Counted from the stretch's first letter, positions 1 to 11,840 are shown. The stretch: 64,000 nt of DNA from Monoplex corrugatus (GCA_030674185.1 CM060312.1:24218961-24282960), one strand, 5' to 3'. Notes: generated from the letters alone by a model not told the origin. A program made the numbers and translations.

Positions 1-967
1 ACTTAAGGCCAGGTGACATCAGATGATTCACCCATTCAAACCACAGCCCCTCAGGAAGGGGTGGAAACAGAAGAACAAAGTTCAACCAAATATTTAACAA
101 CGTCTTGTAAGATAATGCTCGACAAGAAAATTCAGACATTCACATCAGAAATAACGTTAAAAAAAACCTACAAATGAAAGAGTGCGCAAATACATGGAAA
201 TACACAGATATCCATGATGCATGTATACCTGACTGCCAAAGCGTTTTCCAGCCAGGACAGAAACGTCGTCCCCCAATCCGTATGACAGTCATGTTTGATC
301 AATCTAATCTTAACTTTCGGGAGCATGTGCTCTGATCACCAAGCTGTTCTGTTCCCTTGACCATTACATTATCACGTTTCTTACAAATGCAGTGTCCCCG
401 AACTGCCATCATCTGCCGCCCATTCACACTTCAAGACACGGTTGAAAACTTCTCTGTTCACCCAGACCTTCTACTGATGATAGTATCGCAGAAATGACTC
501 ATGTAGAAACAGGCCCATACATGTACCTAAATGAGCCGAGATGTTGACAATGTCTGACAAGGCAGACGAATTAGCCTGTAGTGAAAGCTTAGGATTAATC
601 AACGTACAGCCCCTCAAGTAGAAAGAGGCCCTTACGGGTACTTCAGTATACCCCGCTCTCCACCATGTATCGCAAGAATGGGGTTTGTGTGTTGTCATCT
701 ATAACAGGTAGATGAATTGGGGATGTTTATAGAGAAGTTGTTTCTCTACTTAGAAGTCACACGCACAACAACGAGGAAGGAGAGAGAGAAGTAGAAACGC
801 ACTAAGCACACTAGCAATAACTTCTTGAGATAATAGCATCATTGCTTCTCCACCAGTATATGCTGTCACTTCTAACTACTGATCATGTGGCGTTGCATAA
901 TTATTCGTGTGCGTATACGTTTAAGACTATGCTTTGGACGTCGTTAGTATATACCTGTGTACCTCTG
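1..967. other. Intron or flank, mostly unrecognised
   Basis: Apart from the possible LINE remnant at 385-476, I see no exon of the module gene (a phase-1 start is needed), no tandem array and no known repeat here. Palindromes start at 968. Confidence 0.5.
385..476 (+). mobile_element. Possible LINE reverse transcriptase C-terminal remnant
   Basis: The plus strand encodes VPELPSSAAHSHFKTRLKT and SLFTQTFY-stop, which resembles the 'LPxxLRxxxSxxxFKxxLKTxLF' end of CR1/Jockey-type reverse transcriptases. The match is short, so it is tentative. Confidence 0.45.
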
Positions 968-1128
968 TTAACCCTTTGACTCCAGCACCCTGTCCACCAG
1001 TCTTCTGCATTGTCAACCAGGCCAGCAAAGCAAAAACTTAACCCTGCAGGAAGCTGGTGGATAGGTGAGAGAGTCAAAGGGTTAAATTTTTGCAGTTGGT
1101 GGATAGGATGCAGGAGCCAAAGGGTTAA
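968..1128. repeat. Modular palindromic element, copy 1
   Basis: TTAACCCTTTGACTCC starts it; inverted TCAAAGGGTTAA follows, with CCTGCAGGAAGCTGGTGGAT and CAACCAGG/TTTTTGCAGTTGG linkers. The left arm of the inner palindrome is deleted. Confidence 0.75.
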
Positions 1129-1206
1129 TGTGCATATACCGACGTGTGTGTGAGAAAGAGAGAGAGAGAAAGAGAGAGGAGAGAGAGGAGAGAGAGAGAG
1201 AGAGAG

Positions 1207-1592
<386 letters not shown>

Positions 1593-1825
1593 GAATGATT
1601 GACTGTATTCATTATCTTCATTTCCTTTTTTTGTTTTGTTTTGTTTTGTTTTTGTTTTGTTTTGTTAGCTCTCTACATGGTAAGGCCACAGAATGTAATG
1701 ATTGTGGCCTGTTTTTTTAAAACTTTTTTTCAGTTCTTTCTAGCTACCATGGACTTAAATGGTCAGCAGAGTTGTAGTCGGCCATACCCCTATCGCTTCA
1801 CTTTGGAAAAGGTGACATCGCTGCA

Positions 1826-2040
1826 GTCATCATCGTCATCATGTGCCCTTCCGCATGGCGTTGGTGATCATGGCCCTCCACACCAATTTATCCCTGTCGC
1901 TGCAAGCGCATCTCCCACCCTATCTGTATTCAGCCACCCTGCAAGTCCGTCCAATATTTTTATCCCTGGGTCTACCTGTTGTTCTCTTTCTCTCCAGCTT
2001 TCCTGTATTGCTGCAGTATGTGTGTTCAAATGTCTGGTTC
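1826..2040 (-). mobile_element. RTE-like LINE 3'-end fragment (third family)
   Basis: This stretch matches the 3'-terminal 200 bases of the copies at 2325 and 36155, including the ATG-repeat terminus (TCATCATCG on the plus strand at 1826) and the conserved tract that follows. Only the 3' end is present. Confidence 0.65.
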
Positions 2041-2324
2041 TCTTGACCGCAGGGGCAAATCAGCGAAGGCATCAGTTTAAAACATAGTTCATGTGTGTGT
2101 TGAGACCGTAGTGGCCAGTGCGGAGAGCCTCGACAGCACCAATTGCTGATCTCAGGACAGAAGGTGATAATCCTCCCTTTCTGTCAATGGCTTATGGATC
2201 GATCTGATGATGCTCCCCTTCTCGCTGTCGTTCAAGCTATTGTCTGGTTAGTTTCATAGGCTTCTCTTTTTGCCAGCTCATCAATTCTCTTCTTTCTTGT
2301 TAATCCACCGTGGGAAGTTATTCA
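2041..2324. other. Unrecognised intronic sequence
   Basis: Lies between two LINE 3' fragments; no reading frame or repeat recognised. Confidence 0.4.
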
Positions 2325-2834
2325 CTCATCATCATCATCATGTGCCCTGCTGCATGGTGTTGGCGATTATGGCCGTTCATATGTATCTATTCCTTGTTGC
2401 TTCAAGCACATCTTCCACCCTCTCTGTCTTCAGCCTCCCTGCAATATTTTCTCTCTGGGTCTACCTGGTGCTCTCTTTCCCTCCAGTTTTTCTGTTGGAC
2501 CAGGCGCTTTAATTTCCCCTTTCCTCATAAAATGGCCTATAAATGTTGCTTGTCTTTTCCTAATCTTCCTTATGAGTGATCTTCTTGTGTCTGCCTCCAT
2601 CAAGACTGTCTCGTCTGTTTTCTTTGCTGTCCATGGAACTCTCAACATTCTTTTTAGAAACCACATATCGGCTGCCTCAATCTCGTTCTGTCCACGTCTC
2701 ACAACCGTGTATAATATTATTGGTTCTATATAACATTCAAGAAGTCTCTTCCTGATGTTAATTGATAGGCATTTGTTGGTAAGAATGCTTTTCATGCTTT
2801 CATGGCCAGACAAAACAAGTAATCCACAACCCAC
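2325..2834 (-). mobile_element. RTE-like LINE 3' fragment (third family)
   Basis: The minus frame 2834-2430 contains RKRLLECYIEPIILYT, AADMWFLKRMLRVPWT, IRKRQATFIGHFMRKG and GKRAPGRPREKIL, the standard C-terminal region of RTE-type reverse transcriptases. The element ends in ATG repeats near 2325-2341. It abuts exon p (donor at 2869) by about 35 bases. Confidence 0.78.
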
Positions 2835-2869
2835 ATCTAACTCTAGCTCAACCCGTGCTCACCACTCAC

Positions 2870-3194
2870 CCGGGTTGGTGACGACGCCGAAGTTGCAGAG
2901 CGCCGTGTCCATCTGAGTGGTGCCCATGGTGGAGTTGGGCGTGCACTGCAGGTCGTAGTCCTTGCCGAAACCTCGCAGGTTCGTGCCCACGCTGATTAGG
3001 CGTAGGTCCTGGTAGGTCAGGCAGGCAGACCCGTTCAGCTCCATCTTGACGTCCATGGTGACGACGGAGGTGACGTTGGGCGGGATGGTGACGACAACGG
3101 GCAGGGTGTACACGTCACCGGGCTGGAGACTGAGGGGGTTGGGGACGCTAGAGTTGACGCTCACTACTGTGCCGTTTATTAGGCTGCCGTTGTT
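2870..3194 (-). CDS. Exon p: first half, cysteine loop and VTN segment of module 7
   Basis: The exon gives 108 codons plus one base (NNGSLINGTVVSV to NFGVVTNP, then G). The acceptor is GATTCCTCAG and the donor GTGAGT, phase 1, identical in position to exons d and k. It fuses into one exon what modules 2 and 5 carry in two. The cysteine loop is longer: ACLTYQDLRLISVGTN, then a second Cys in DLQCTP. The continuing exon, which must begin in phase 1, was not found in bases 1-2869. Confidence 0.85.
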
Positions 3195-3399
3195 CTGAGG
3201 AATCAGTTCTTTTGTTTTTAGTTGATGAAAAAGCCATTCCAGCGTGAGCATAAAGTCGTATAAAAGATAATGATAATGATGATGATGACAAGAAGAAGAA
3301 GGATGATAATGAAACAATACTACTAATAATAATAACAACGATACTATACTACTAATAATTATACTAAAAATACTACTACTAATACTGATAATAATAATC

Positions 3400-3780
3400 A
3401 CGAGATACTAGTGATAATAACAGTACCAAAATTATGATGATGATGATGATGATGATATAAAACGACGCCGATAATGATCATAACAATGATAAAGTTGATG
3501 GCGATGATGATGGCGATGATGGCGATGGCCATGGCAATGATGATGATGATGATATAAAACGACGTCGATAATGATCATAACAATGATAAAGTTGATGGCG
3601 ATGATGATGGCGATGATGGCCATGGCCATGGCGATGGCCATGGCATGATGATGATGATGATGATGATGATAACTGTTACAATAAGAATAATGGAAGACTC
3701 TACATAATGCTTAACCCTACCTTCATTACGAGGCCCTTTTCTAAAGACGCGAAAAAACACACACTGTATGAAAGGATGTG

Positions 3781-3854
<74 letters not shown>

Positions 3855-4130
3855 GCATACACCCTTCCCATTGATGATGATAGTAACGTGAAATGTGAAA
3901 TAACTGTTGAAATCATTGACCGTTATGCCAACTTATTATAAACAATCTGTGCCCTTTAGTCCTCTCTTGGGTTCTTATTGCAAATAAATGTATTCTCAAT
4001 TCTGCCTTCTTCAGACATACACACACATACGCACGCGCCCACGCACACACACATTTATACATACATATATTCAAAAACATATACACACAAACAAATAGAA
4101 CACACACACACACATACATACACACACACA

Positions 4131-4169
<39 letters not shown>

Positions 4170-4190
4170 CTCTCTCTCTCTCTCTCTTAA
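3400..4190. repeat. Simple-repeat cluster: GAT, CA and CT runs
   Basis: GAT runs (3433-3456, 3646-3670), CA runs (3783-3853, 4016-4130) and a CT run (4131-4188). Frames read from these are low-complexity artefacts. Confidence 0.85.
3452..3645. repeat. Tandem duplication of a ~100-bp GAT-rich unit
   Basis: GATATAAAACGACG, TCGATAATGATCATAACAAT and GTTGATGGCGATGATGATGG occur twice, about 98 bases apart, followed by ATGGCC repeats. Confidence 0.8.
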
Positions 4191-4599
4191 AGAGAAAAAT
4201 TAAAATACAACGGAAACGTAGTCCCATCGCCCGCAGATCGTCGGGAGAAATGTGGCAGAAGCCTCAACTAATCTTACGGGCAACATTCAGATTGTTCTTT
4301 TCTTGTTGTTTGTTCTTGTTGTTTAGTGTTGCGTTGTGTTTTTTGTTTTTCTCTGGGAAAGACTTGCACCACTTTAGGGTTTGACGTTGATGAATCTGTC
4401 GGGATCTGAAGCAACCATGAACAGAGACTGATGATGGCCATTCTGAGAAGAAAACTGTATTCTTTATTCTTCATTTTTGTTCTAGCTTTGCCATTAGTCT
4501 GCCTTTTCGTTACCGATGCTCAGTGCGAGGGACCACTGCAACACTATCCTCAGGCATTGAAGTTTTTACAGTGCCTTACAACAAATGTGGCTACATCTG

Positions 4600-5180
4600 A
4601 GTCACGGCGAAAAACAACAAAACAAAACAAAAAAAAAACAAAAACTAACAAAAAAACCGTGCCCAAAAAGACAACAAAACAACAAAAAAAAAAAACCCTA
4701 AGAAGACGAAACCAAAAAACTGTGGCCACAAAAAATAAGAGGACCAAACAAAACAAAAAAACAGTCACAGAAAAACTAAGAAGATCAAACAAAAAAACCG
4801 TGGTCCCTCCCAAATAAACTAAAAAGTCCTAACAACAAAAAAGTGGCCATAAAAAAGAAGACCGAACAAAAAATCCCTGGCTGCAAAAAAAATTTCAGAA
4901 GACCAAATCAAAAAAACAACAACAAAAAAACCGTGGCCACAAAAAAAACTAAGAATATCAAAAAAAAATAACGTGGTCCCCCCCCCCCCCCCAAAAAATA
5001 AACAAACTGAGAAGACCAAACAAAAAAACGTGGTCCCCCAAAAAATAATACCTAACAAACAAACAAAAACATGGCCACAAAAAACTAAGAAGACCAAACA
5101 AAACAAAAGAAAAAAACCGTGGCCTAAACAAAACAAAACAAAAAACTAAGAAGACCCTACAGAAACGATGGTCTGCCCTA
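4600..5180. repeat. A-rich degenerate tandem repeat
   Basis: Irregular repeats of AAAACCGTGGCCACAAAAAA and ACTAAGAAGACCAAAC spaced 30-70 bases, with a C run at 4979-4992. Long lysine- or phenylalanine-rich frames arise from this composition. Confidence 0.7.
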
Positions 5181-5338
5181 GGGTTGAACCCACAACTCTT
5201 TCTTAACATTATTAACATGACACTAATAGTAATGCATGATGGACAATCTGCACCGATGCAAAGAATAACTAGATAGATGTGACTAGATCACCAGATTGTC
5301 AAGGATTTGATTCTAAAAGGGTAGAAATGAGCACTCAC

Positions 5339-5500
5339 GGGGTAGATGTCCTCGAAAGTGGAGTTGTCGACGACGGTGAAGGACTGCTGGATAACGGTGA
5401 TCTCCACGTCATTCACGTTGACGGAGGCGGCGGCCTCCACTGTGGTGCCTGCAGTCAGGCTGTCGACCCTCAGGATACGCACCACCCCATTAACACACAC
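5339..5500 (-). CDS. Exon o: end of module 6
   Basis: The exon gives 54 residues, VCVNGVVRILRV to TFEDIYP, phase 0 at both ends, acceptor TTATTTACCAG and donor GTGAGT. It aligns with the later part of exon i (KVGFKLLANAG onwards). The extra intron between exons n and o has no counterpart in modules 1 to 5. Confidence 0.83.
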
Positions 5501-5509
5501 CTGGTAAAT

Positions 5510-5674
5510 AAGCAACCAGTTTTTTGTTGTTTTTGTTTGTTGTAGGCTTGCTGTTGTTATTGTTGTTGTTTTGTTGTTGCTGTTGCTGATGTTGTGTTGT
5601 TGTTGTTGCTGATGGTAAAGTTTTTTTGTTTTTTGCTTTTTACTTTTCCATTTTTTTCCATTTATTTCGGTGTT

Positions 5675-5706
<32 letters not shown>

Positions 5707-5710
5707 GACT
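5510..5710. repeat. GTT/TTTTG-rich low-complexity tract
   Basis: Imperfect TTG and TTTTG units lie directly upstream of exon o's acceptor on the minus strand, giving an A/C-rich minus-strand sequence. Confidence 0.7.
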
Positions 5711-5756
5711 TCGCACATCACTTTAGGGGCCACAGAATCTGGAACAATTTAATGAT

Positions 5757-6095
5757 GGAGATGATAATCTTGATCCATGGAGGTCTGTTCTGGATCGAGA
5801 ATGCGTGACAGGGCTGTACTCTTTGCTTATTTTTGTAATAGATTTTGGCGTCAACCAAGCCGAGAATTACAGACATCTGCGGTGTTAGTCAGGGGATATG
5901 AGCAACACCTCAATGACGCATCCGAGACTGTGTAGTCCCAGTCTTCAAAATGAGCTTACAGTACGCTCAGCTGTGGGGAGGAGCCCAGTTGGGGGCCGAA
6001 AAATCCCACAATTTCACTGACAGGACAAATGTGTGTTGAACCCACACCCTTACAGTCGTTGGTCCGTTGCGCTAACCACTGCACCAATGCGACGG
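5757..6095 (-). mobile_element. tRNA-derived SINE, second family
   Basis: On the minus strand the head reads GGTGCAGTGGTTAGCGCAAC (A box) and GTGGGTTCAACAC (B-box-like), from 6095 to about 6030. The body extends to about 5757 and shares sequence with 63493-63672, including AATGACGCATCCG on the plus strand. The opposite-strand SINE at 6111 lies directly next to it. Confidence 0.65.
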
Positions 6096-6110
6096 TTAAC
6101 ATACCAGTTT

Positions 6111-6369
6111 TTTTCAGTGGCCCCGTTAGCCGAATCGGTTAGACTGTCATTCTGATAACCCAAATGTTGCGAGTTTGATCCTCGAGTGGGCCATAAATTT
6201 AGTCTCGGTAGGGTCCCAGGACCTGGCCAGCTCATGGGTTTATGTGCAGGCTTAACTCTTGTGCCATGATCACCATACACATGGCACCTGTGACATTAGT
6301 GCATTTGGAATTCGTTCCGAGCGCGGAGATGTCAGCTTGAGAAACTGAAACTGAAACTGAAACTGAAAC
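6111..6369 (+). mobile_element. tRNA-derived SINE (CTGAAA-tailed family), complete
   Basis: The 5' end is tRNA-like: an A-box-like segment (TTAGCCGAATCGG near 6125) and a B-box-like segment (GAGTTTGATCCTC near 6171). The body contains GAATTCGTTCCGAGCGCGG, shared with copies at 35685 and 51300, and the 3' end has four CTGAAA units. Flanks carry the direct repeat ACCAGTTT (6103-6110 and 6370-6377), a target-site duplication. It is not a functional tRNA gene. Confidence 0.78.
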
Positions 6370-6377
6370 ACCAGTTT

Positions 6378-6740
6378 AATGTTGGCAGAATTACACAGTA
6401 CCTCATGTTTAAATGAAAACGTGGGGTGTTTCAAAACAAAAGGCACCATGAATATATTGTGTGTCTCTGTGGAAAGAAGACAACTAAGTCATAAAATATT
6501 ATTCTTTCTTGTCTTCAGATAATACAATTCAATCCAATACTTTATAAGAATACAGTTTACGAAATATTTGAATTAACGTCATTACCACAGGACTTTTGGT
6601 CAACCTATCAAAACGTTCAGTGCTAAGAAAGTGGGTTATGCTGGAGAACAAGTAAGGTTGAGATTGATGCATAAAAACAGACTGACAAACTAGGGATAAT
6701 ATATTCAAAGAACACAAACCTGTTAGCCATATTATCGTAC
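6378..6740. other. Unique intron between exons n and o
   Basis: AT-rich, no repeat seen; leads to the donor of exon n. Confidence 0.45.
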
Positions 6741-6831
6741 CTTGTTGGCATCAGCGTTGACAGTGTCAAAATTGTTGTTGATCAGATAACCCAGGTCCAC
6801 CTTTGCTATGTCATTGTAACTGCTACCTGAT
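6741..6831 (-). CDS. Exon n: short exon, YNDIAKVDLG segment of module 6
   Basis: One base completes an Arg codon from exon m, then 30 codons follow (SGSSYNDIAKVDLG to NADANK). The acceptor was set at GTGAGCAG because a CAG five bases on would produce an in-frame stop; the donor is GTACGA, phase 0. VDLGYLINNNF corresponds to DFGNVTNSFNF of module 1. At 91 bp it is the shortest exon and its acceptor sits only about 30 bases from the pentamer array. This is the least certain exon, but its phases fit both neighbours. Confidence 0.7.
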
Positions 6832-6859
6832 CTGCTCACATAGATAAACACGATCCTAC

Positions 6860-8040
6860 TGAAATGGGCTGGACTGGATTGTACTGGACTGGGCTGGATT
6901 AGACTGGATGGAATAAACTGGATTTGACTGGACTGGATTAGACTGGACGAAATGGACGGGATTGGACTGGACTGGACTGGACTGGACTGGACTGGACTGA
7001 ATTGGATTGGATTGGATTGGACTTGACTGGACTAGACTAAATTAATTGGACTGGACTGGATGGATTGGATTGGACTGGATTGGATTAGACTGGACTGGAC
7101 TGGCTTGGACTGGACTGGACTGACTGGACTGAACTGGACTGGATTGGATTGGATTGGACTGACTGGACTGGCTTGGACTGGACTGGACTAGATTGGACTG
7201 GACTGGATTGGATTGGATGAATTGGATTGGACTGGACTGGACTGGACTGGATTGGATGGACTGGACTGGACTGGACTGGACTGGACTGGACTTGACTGAA
7301 CTGGACTGGATTGGATTGGATTGGACTGACTGGACTGGACTGACTGGACTGGATTGGACTGACTGGACTGGACTGGACTGACTGAACTGGACTGGATTGG
7401 ATTGGACTGACTGGACTGGACTGACTGGACTGGACGGACTGGACTGGACTGGACTGGACTGACTGGACTGGATTGGACTGGACTGGACTGGACTGGACTG
7501 GACTGGACTGGACTGGATTGGACTGGACTGGAGATGATTTGATTGGCCGGACTGGGCTCGACAGGGTGGGACTGGACTGAACTGGACTGGACTTAACTAA
7601 ATTCGATCAACTGGACTGGATTAGCCTGGACTTGGCTGGACTAGACTGGACTGAACCGGACGGGACTGGATGAACAGACTAGACTGGACTGGATTCGATG
7701 AACTGGACTGGACTCAACTGGACCAGACCAGATTGTATGAATTATACTGAACTGGATGGAACTGGTTGGACTGTTGCGGACTGAATGAGCTCGACTGGAT
7801 TAGATTGGACGGCCAAGATTGGATTGGATAAACTGGACAGTGCTGGGTTGTTTGGACTGGACTGCGATGGACTGGATTGGGTTGCAACCGACTGGATGGA
7901 TTGAACTGGACTGGACCGGATTAGATCAACTTGGTTGGACTACACTGGATGGACTGTGCTAGACGGCACTGGACTGGTCTGGTCTGGATGAACTAAACTG
8001 GACTAGATGGATTGGATAGACTGAATTGGACCGGACTGGA
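6860..8040. repeat. GGACT/GGATT pentamer array
   Basis: About 1.2 kb of GGACT and GGATT units with lone deviations, purest from 6960 to 7540, degenerate afterwards. It begins about 30 bases upstream of the acceptor of exon n. Confidence 0.9.
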
Positions 8041-8350
8041 GTTTGGAGTTTGGACTTTGTTCAAGAGGGATTCATCGCACTAGGACAATTCCATATGTGC
8101 TCCACCCGAATCTGCCAAGAATTATCTGGCAGACTCCCTTAGCCTGCATAAAACCCTATGCGCTGGCAAGGTCTTGAAACTGGGGACGAAGGGGGGGGGG
8201 GGGGGGGGGGGGAGGGACTTTTGAACACTAAGCTGACACCACCACCAGAATGATGGAAACATTAAGATGGGCAGCGAACAGGACAGTTTTTAATGTTGCA
8301 GGCTGGAGTTGTACTTGAGCTATCAGATACTGAGTCCACGGCTCTCTGAA
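8041..8350 (+). repeat. Dispersed repeat family D
   Basis: It shares with 52080-52375, 61435-61660 and (minus) 18050-18235 the ordered blocks TTGTTCAAG..GATTCATC, CCATATG, GACTCCCTTAGCCTG, GATGGGCAGCGAACAGG and GTCCACGGCTCT. A run of G (8190-8211) is inserted. No coding sequence is visible. Confidence 0.6.
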
Positions 8351-8379
8351 AAGAACCAACTAATGGTACTAATAGTAGA

Positions 8380-8419
<40 letters not shown>

Positions 8420-8451
8420 ATAGTAGTAGTAAAAGTAGTAGTTACTGTTAT

Positions 8452-8978
8452 TGTTATTGTTGTTTAAAGCCCAGCCGACTGCGTAGAGCCATATCAGGGC
8501 TATAACCAGTTCAAAACATACACAACACTTCAACAGGAAAAAAAATTTAAGTACACGTTTCAATGCATTCGCACACATAATCTAAGAACATGCCCCTGGC
8601 GCTGACCATTCCGTCCAATTTATCGCACAGGGGATTTAAAAATACACCTGAATATAAATTTAAACATAACTAAGGACACTAAAACATATAAACACGGGCC
8701 TAAATTACCTAAAACGGCTTCCGCATATCTCATATCCCTAGAGCCAAAAATGCACTTTACACATGTACCAATTATCAATCCTAAGAGAAAGTACTTTATC
8801 GAACGCATACAGGTGAATGGACCAGCAAGGCAGAAAATGATAGGAAGAAATAACAAAAAGTAAAGGAGGAAGAAAGAAACAAAGAGAGTGACAGAAAAGA
8901 GGAAATTTCTAGCGCAGAATTTCCAGAAGGTGGGGATACAATTTATACTGAAAGAGCCCCTGGCATTCCCACGGGGGA
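8452..8978 (-). repeat. Dispersed repeat family C, long copy
   Basis: About 530 bases nearly identical in order to 18254-18805: TTTAAAGCCCAG and GACTGCGTAGAGCCATATCA at one end, GCGCAGAATTTCCAGAAGG and CCCACGGGG at the other. Read on the minus strand, it ends CTGGGCTTTAAACAACAATA with a TAA/TAC tail, suggesting a retroposon. No coding sequence is visible. Partial copies lie at 30840 and 53560. Confidence 0.65.
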
Positions 8979-9140
8979 GTAGTAGTAGAAGTAGTAGTAG
9001 TAGTAGTAGCAGCAGCAGTAGTAGTAGTAGTAATAGTGGTGGTGGTGGTGGTAGTGGTAGTAGTAATAGTAGTAGTGGTGGTAATAGCAATGGTGATGGT
9101 GGTAGTAGTAGTGGTGGTGGTACTAGTAATAGTATTTGTA
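8978..9140. repeat. GTA/GTG trinucleotide arrays
   Basis: An imperfect GTA/GTG run about 40 bases from the donor of exon m. A similar run lies at 8369-8445. Confidence 0.85.
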
Positions 9141-9180
9141 CAATTACATGGATCAACCAACAAGCTAATTAATTAAGTAC

Positions 9181-9449
9181 CTGGACTGATACGTGACAGT
9201 GCCAGCCTTGCAAGAGCCAGCACAAGGAAGGTTCTTGCCGCCATAAGACACCCCAATGTAGTTGACCTCCATAACTCCATTGGAGCCGGTGGATGACATC
9301 ATTTTGAAGGACAGTTTGGTGACGAGGCCTGGATAGGTCCAGATGCACATCCTCAACAATTTGCTCTGCCCAGGTACCACGTCCGTCCCGTTGTCCATCT
9401 CCGTTATTGGTTCCACGTTCAACTCTGCGGTAGTTACGTTTGATGCCGT
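9181..9449 (-). CDS. Exon m: first half of module 6
   Basis: The exon gives 89 codons plus two bases (TASNVTTAELNVEP to TVTYQS, then AG). The acceptor is TCTTTTCCCAG and the donor GTACTT, phase 2, the same border phase as exon h in module 4. The cysteine pattern differs: C in RMCIWTYPG and LPCAGSC, with no cysteine at the usual first position. A GTA/GTG trinucleotide array lies about 40 bases beyond the donor, and a T-rich and (GT)n stretch upstream. Confidence 0.8.
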
Positions 9450-9616
9450 CTGGGAAAAGAGTAGCGAATAAGGTGGTGTTTTTCATAAAAAAATGTTTTT
9501 ATTATAATTTTTTATGGTGTACAGTGTGATTTATAATATAACATCGAAAGCATTTTAATCCAAGACAAAAATTTTAAATCTGCAAAATAAGGAACAAAGA
9601 TGACTGTATGCTGGTT

Positions 9617-9685
<69 letters not shown>

Positions 9686-10050
9686 TGTGTGTGTGTGTGT
9701 TATTTGTGTTTTATTGTTGTTGTTGCTGCTGCTGTTGTTTTGTTTTGTTTTTGTTTTTCTGTTGGTTTTTTGGTTTGTTTGTGTTTTTGTTTGTTTTGAT
9801 TATTATTTGTTTAATTGTTTTTTGTTTTGGTTTGTTTGTTTTTTGTTTTTGTTTTGTTTTGATTTTATTCGTTTAATTCTTTTTTGTTTTGGTTTGTTTG
9901 TTTTTTGTTTCTGTTTGTTTTGATTTTATTCGTTTAATTCTTTTTTGTTTTTGTTTTTTGTTTTTTGTTTTTGTTTTGTTTTGATTTTTGGTTTTTTTGT
10001 TTGTCTGTTTTGTTTTGTTTTTTATTTTGTTTGTTTGTTTTTTTCTTTTT
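9617..10050. repeat. (GT)n and TTTTG-rich tract
   Basis: GT run at 9617-9705 followed by TTTTG/TTTG repeats with a recurring GATTTTATTCGTTTAATTC block (three copies, about 9860, 9920 and related at 9797). Confidence 0.8.
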
Positions 10051-10935
10051 TCTACGAAACAGACGAAGGGGCAAAACACAAAGCAACCAGTCTGCTGCAA
10101 CATTTCAAAAGTCAACAACTTAATGCGCCCAAGCCGCCAAAGCGAGGCGTACAGTACAGAATACAAACAGAAACTTTACATTGTCATTGCTGGTAGTAAG
10201 TCCCACATAAATGCAAACATAGTCATAATTAATCCATCTGAAATGGAGGAGAATAACGCAAATTTAGCCATAGGGAAAGGGTCGGTAGAGATCTCAATTT
10301 TCCTCAGAGCAAGCGTTATGAAGGCAGCTGTGTGACGCATGGGAGAGCGTTTGTTTTGGTGGTGTGTGTGTGTGTGTGTGTGTGTGCAAGAACGCGCACG
10401 CTCACTCATAAACATTTATGAATATAGGCCTACTCGACGAGAGACATACACATACATGTGCTCTTGCGTGCACACCAACATTTACACGTACAGAAAATCT
10501 GACAATTTGGTGATGCCATGTCTTTTAAAGCATTCGGAACTATCAAGACAGGCGCTGGTTTTGAAATAAGACAACAATAACGTTGAAAATAAAACTCAGT
10601 CATGACACGTTAACCAGTAAATAACTAGTCACACATCAACGTTAAATCAAACAATGATCATACTGCATAAGTACGTTATTACTTTTTTTTTTATCTAATC
10701 AAACACAGTAAAATTGGCCTATAGTTGGGGTGCATGAACGCGTGCGCATGTAAGCTTATACACACAAAAAAGAGAGCGACACAAAGACAACACTGTCTCA
10801 CGCAAGCTACTGATCAGTAAAAAAAACAAAAACAAAAAAACAAAAAATTATCTCTTCTGTTTTTGAAAGGAGGTAACCGAAGAAAGTGACAAGGGTGGGA
10901 GAGACCGGAAAAGAGAATACAACAGAAAACGGGGG
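10050..10935. other. Intronic sequence with short simple repeats
   Basis: Contains a GT run (10363-10386) and A-rich tracts; otherwise nothing recognised. Confidence 0.45.
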
Positions 10936-10944
10936 AGAGAGAGA

Positions 10945-11018
<74 letters not shown>

Positions 11019-11020
11019 GA
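10936..11020. repeat. (GA)n microsatellite
   Basis: Nearly pure GA dinucleotides. CT/CA compound runs follow at 11397-11535 and 11737-11840. Confidence 0.9.
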
Positions 11021-11396
11021 GAAAAGAAGACAGACAAAGCAGGGAAAAGATGTTTATAGTGTAATCTATTCCATTATCTCGGCATTGCAATGTACATGTA
11101 AATGACCGTTTTGATTAACACGGCATTGATTAAAAGGATATTGTCATTCTTATTTAATTTTCTGATATATCCTACATTTTAAGCGGAACCTCCGCTGCTA
11201 CTGGGTCCTTTTTATCTTTTCTGTAATCACAACTTTTTTGTTTTAAATCGTAGCGGAAACCTGTTCCTTAAACCATACTTTTAAGGGGATTCCAGCGAAG
11301 GTTGGACTAATCTGTTTTTCTCTATACTGATTTCAAAATGCGCACTGGTTTATCAGTCTCAAAATCTGCTTAATTGAAATTCAAATGCTCCCCCCT

Positions 11397-11407
11397 TCTC
11401 TCTCTCG

Positions 11408-11474
<67 letters not shown>

Positions 11475-11734
11475 CCACACACACACGCACGCACACACAT
11501 AAACACACGCGCGCGCGCGCACACACACACACACATACACACAATAAACTACTAATTCATCATCGACGTCTGTATTTCTCTCAAACATCAACGAGTGTTG
11601 TTATTCTGATTTCCTTATGTATTACCTTGGTGTATCAGGTCTACTGTATTTACATGTAGTGTCTGTATTTCTAGGCAGATAGGTAACAACGGAAAGATTG
11701 AAAAATAGTTTTTAGCTGATAACGTGAACATTGG

Positions 11735-11801
<67 letters not shown>

Positions 11802-11802
11802 A

Positions 11803-11835
<33 letters not shown>

Positions 11836-11840
11836 CCTCC
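11397..11840. repeat. Compound CT/CA microsatellites
   Basis: CT then CA at 11397-11535 and CA then CT at 11737-11840, separated by about 200 bases of unique sequence. Confidence 0.88.

Noticed and set aside
471..698. 75-codon minus-strand frame as a further exon of the module gene
   Set aside because: No module motif and no phase-1 acceptor at a matching point.
4431..4817. 128-codon frame with a signal-peptide-like start
   Set aside because: The hydrophobic start is short and the rest is a Lys/Thr run from the A-rich repeat; frames on the opposite strand are equally open.
6111..6190. Functional tRNA gene
   Set aside because: No proper cloverleaf can be formed; it is the head of a SINE with target duplication.
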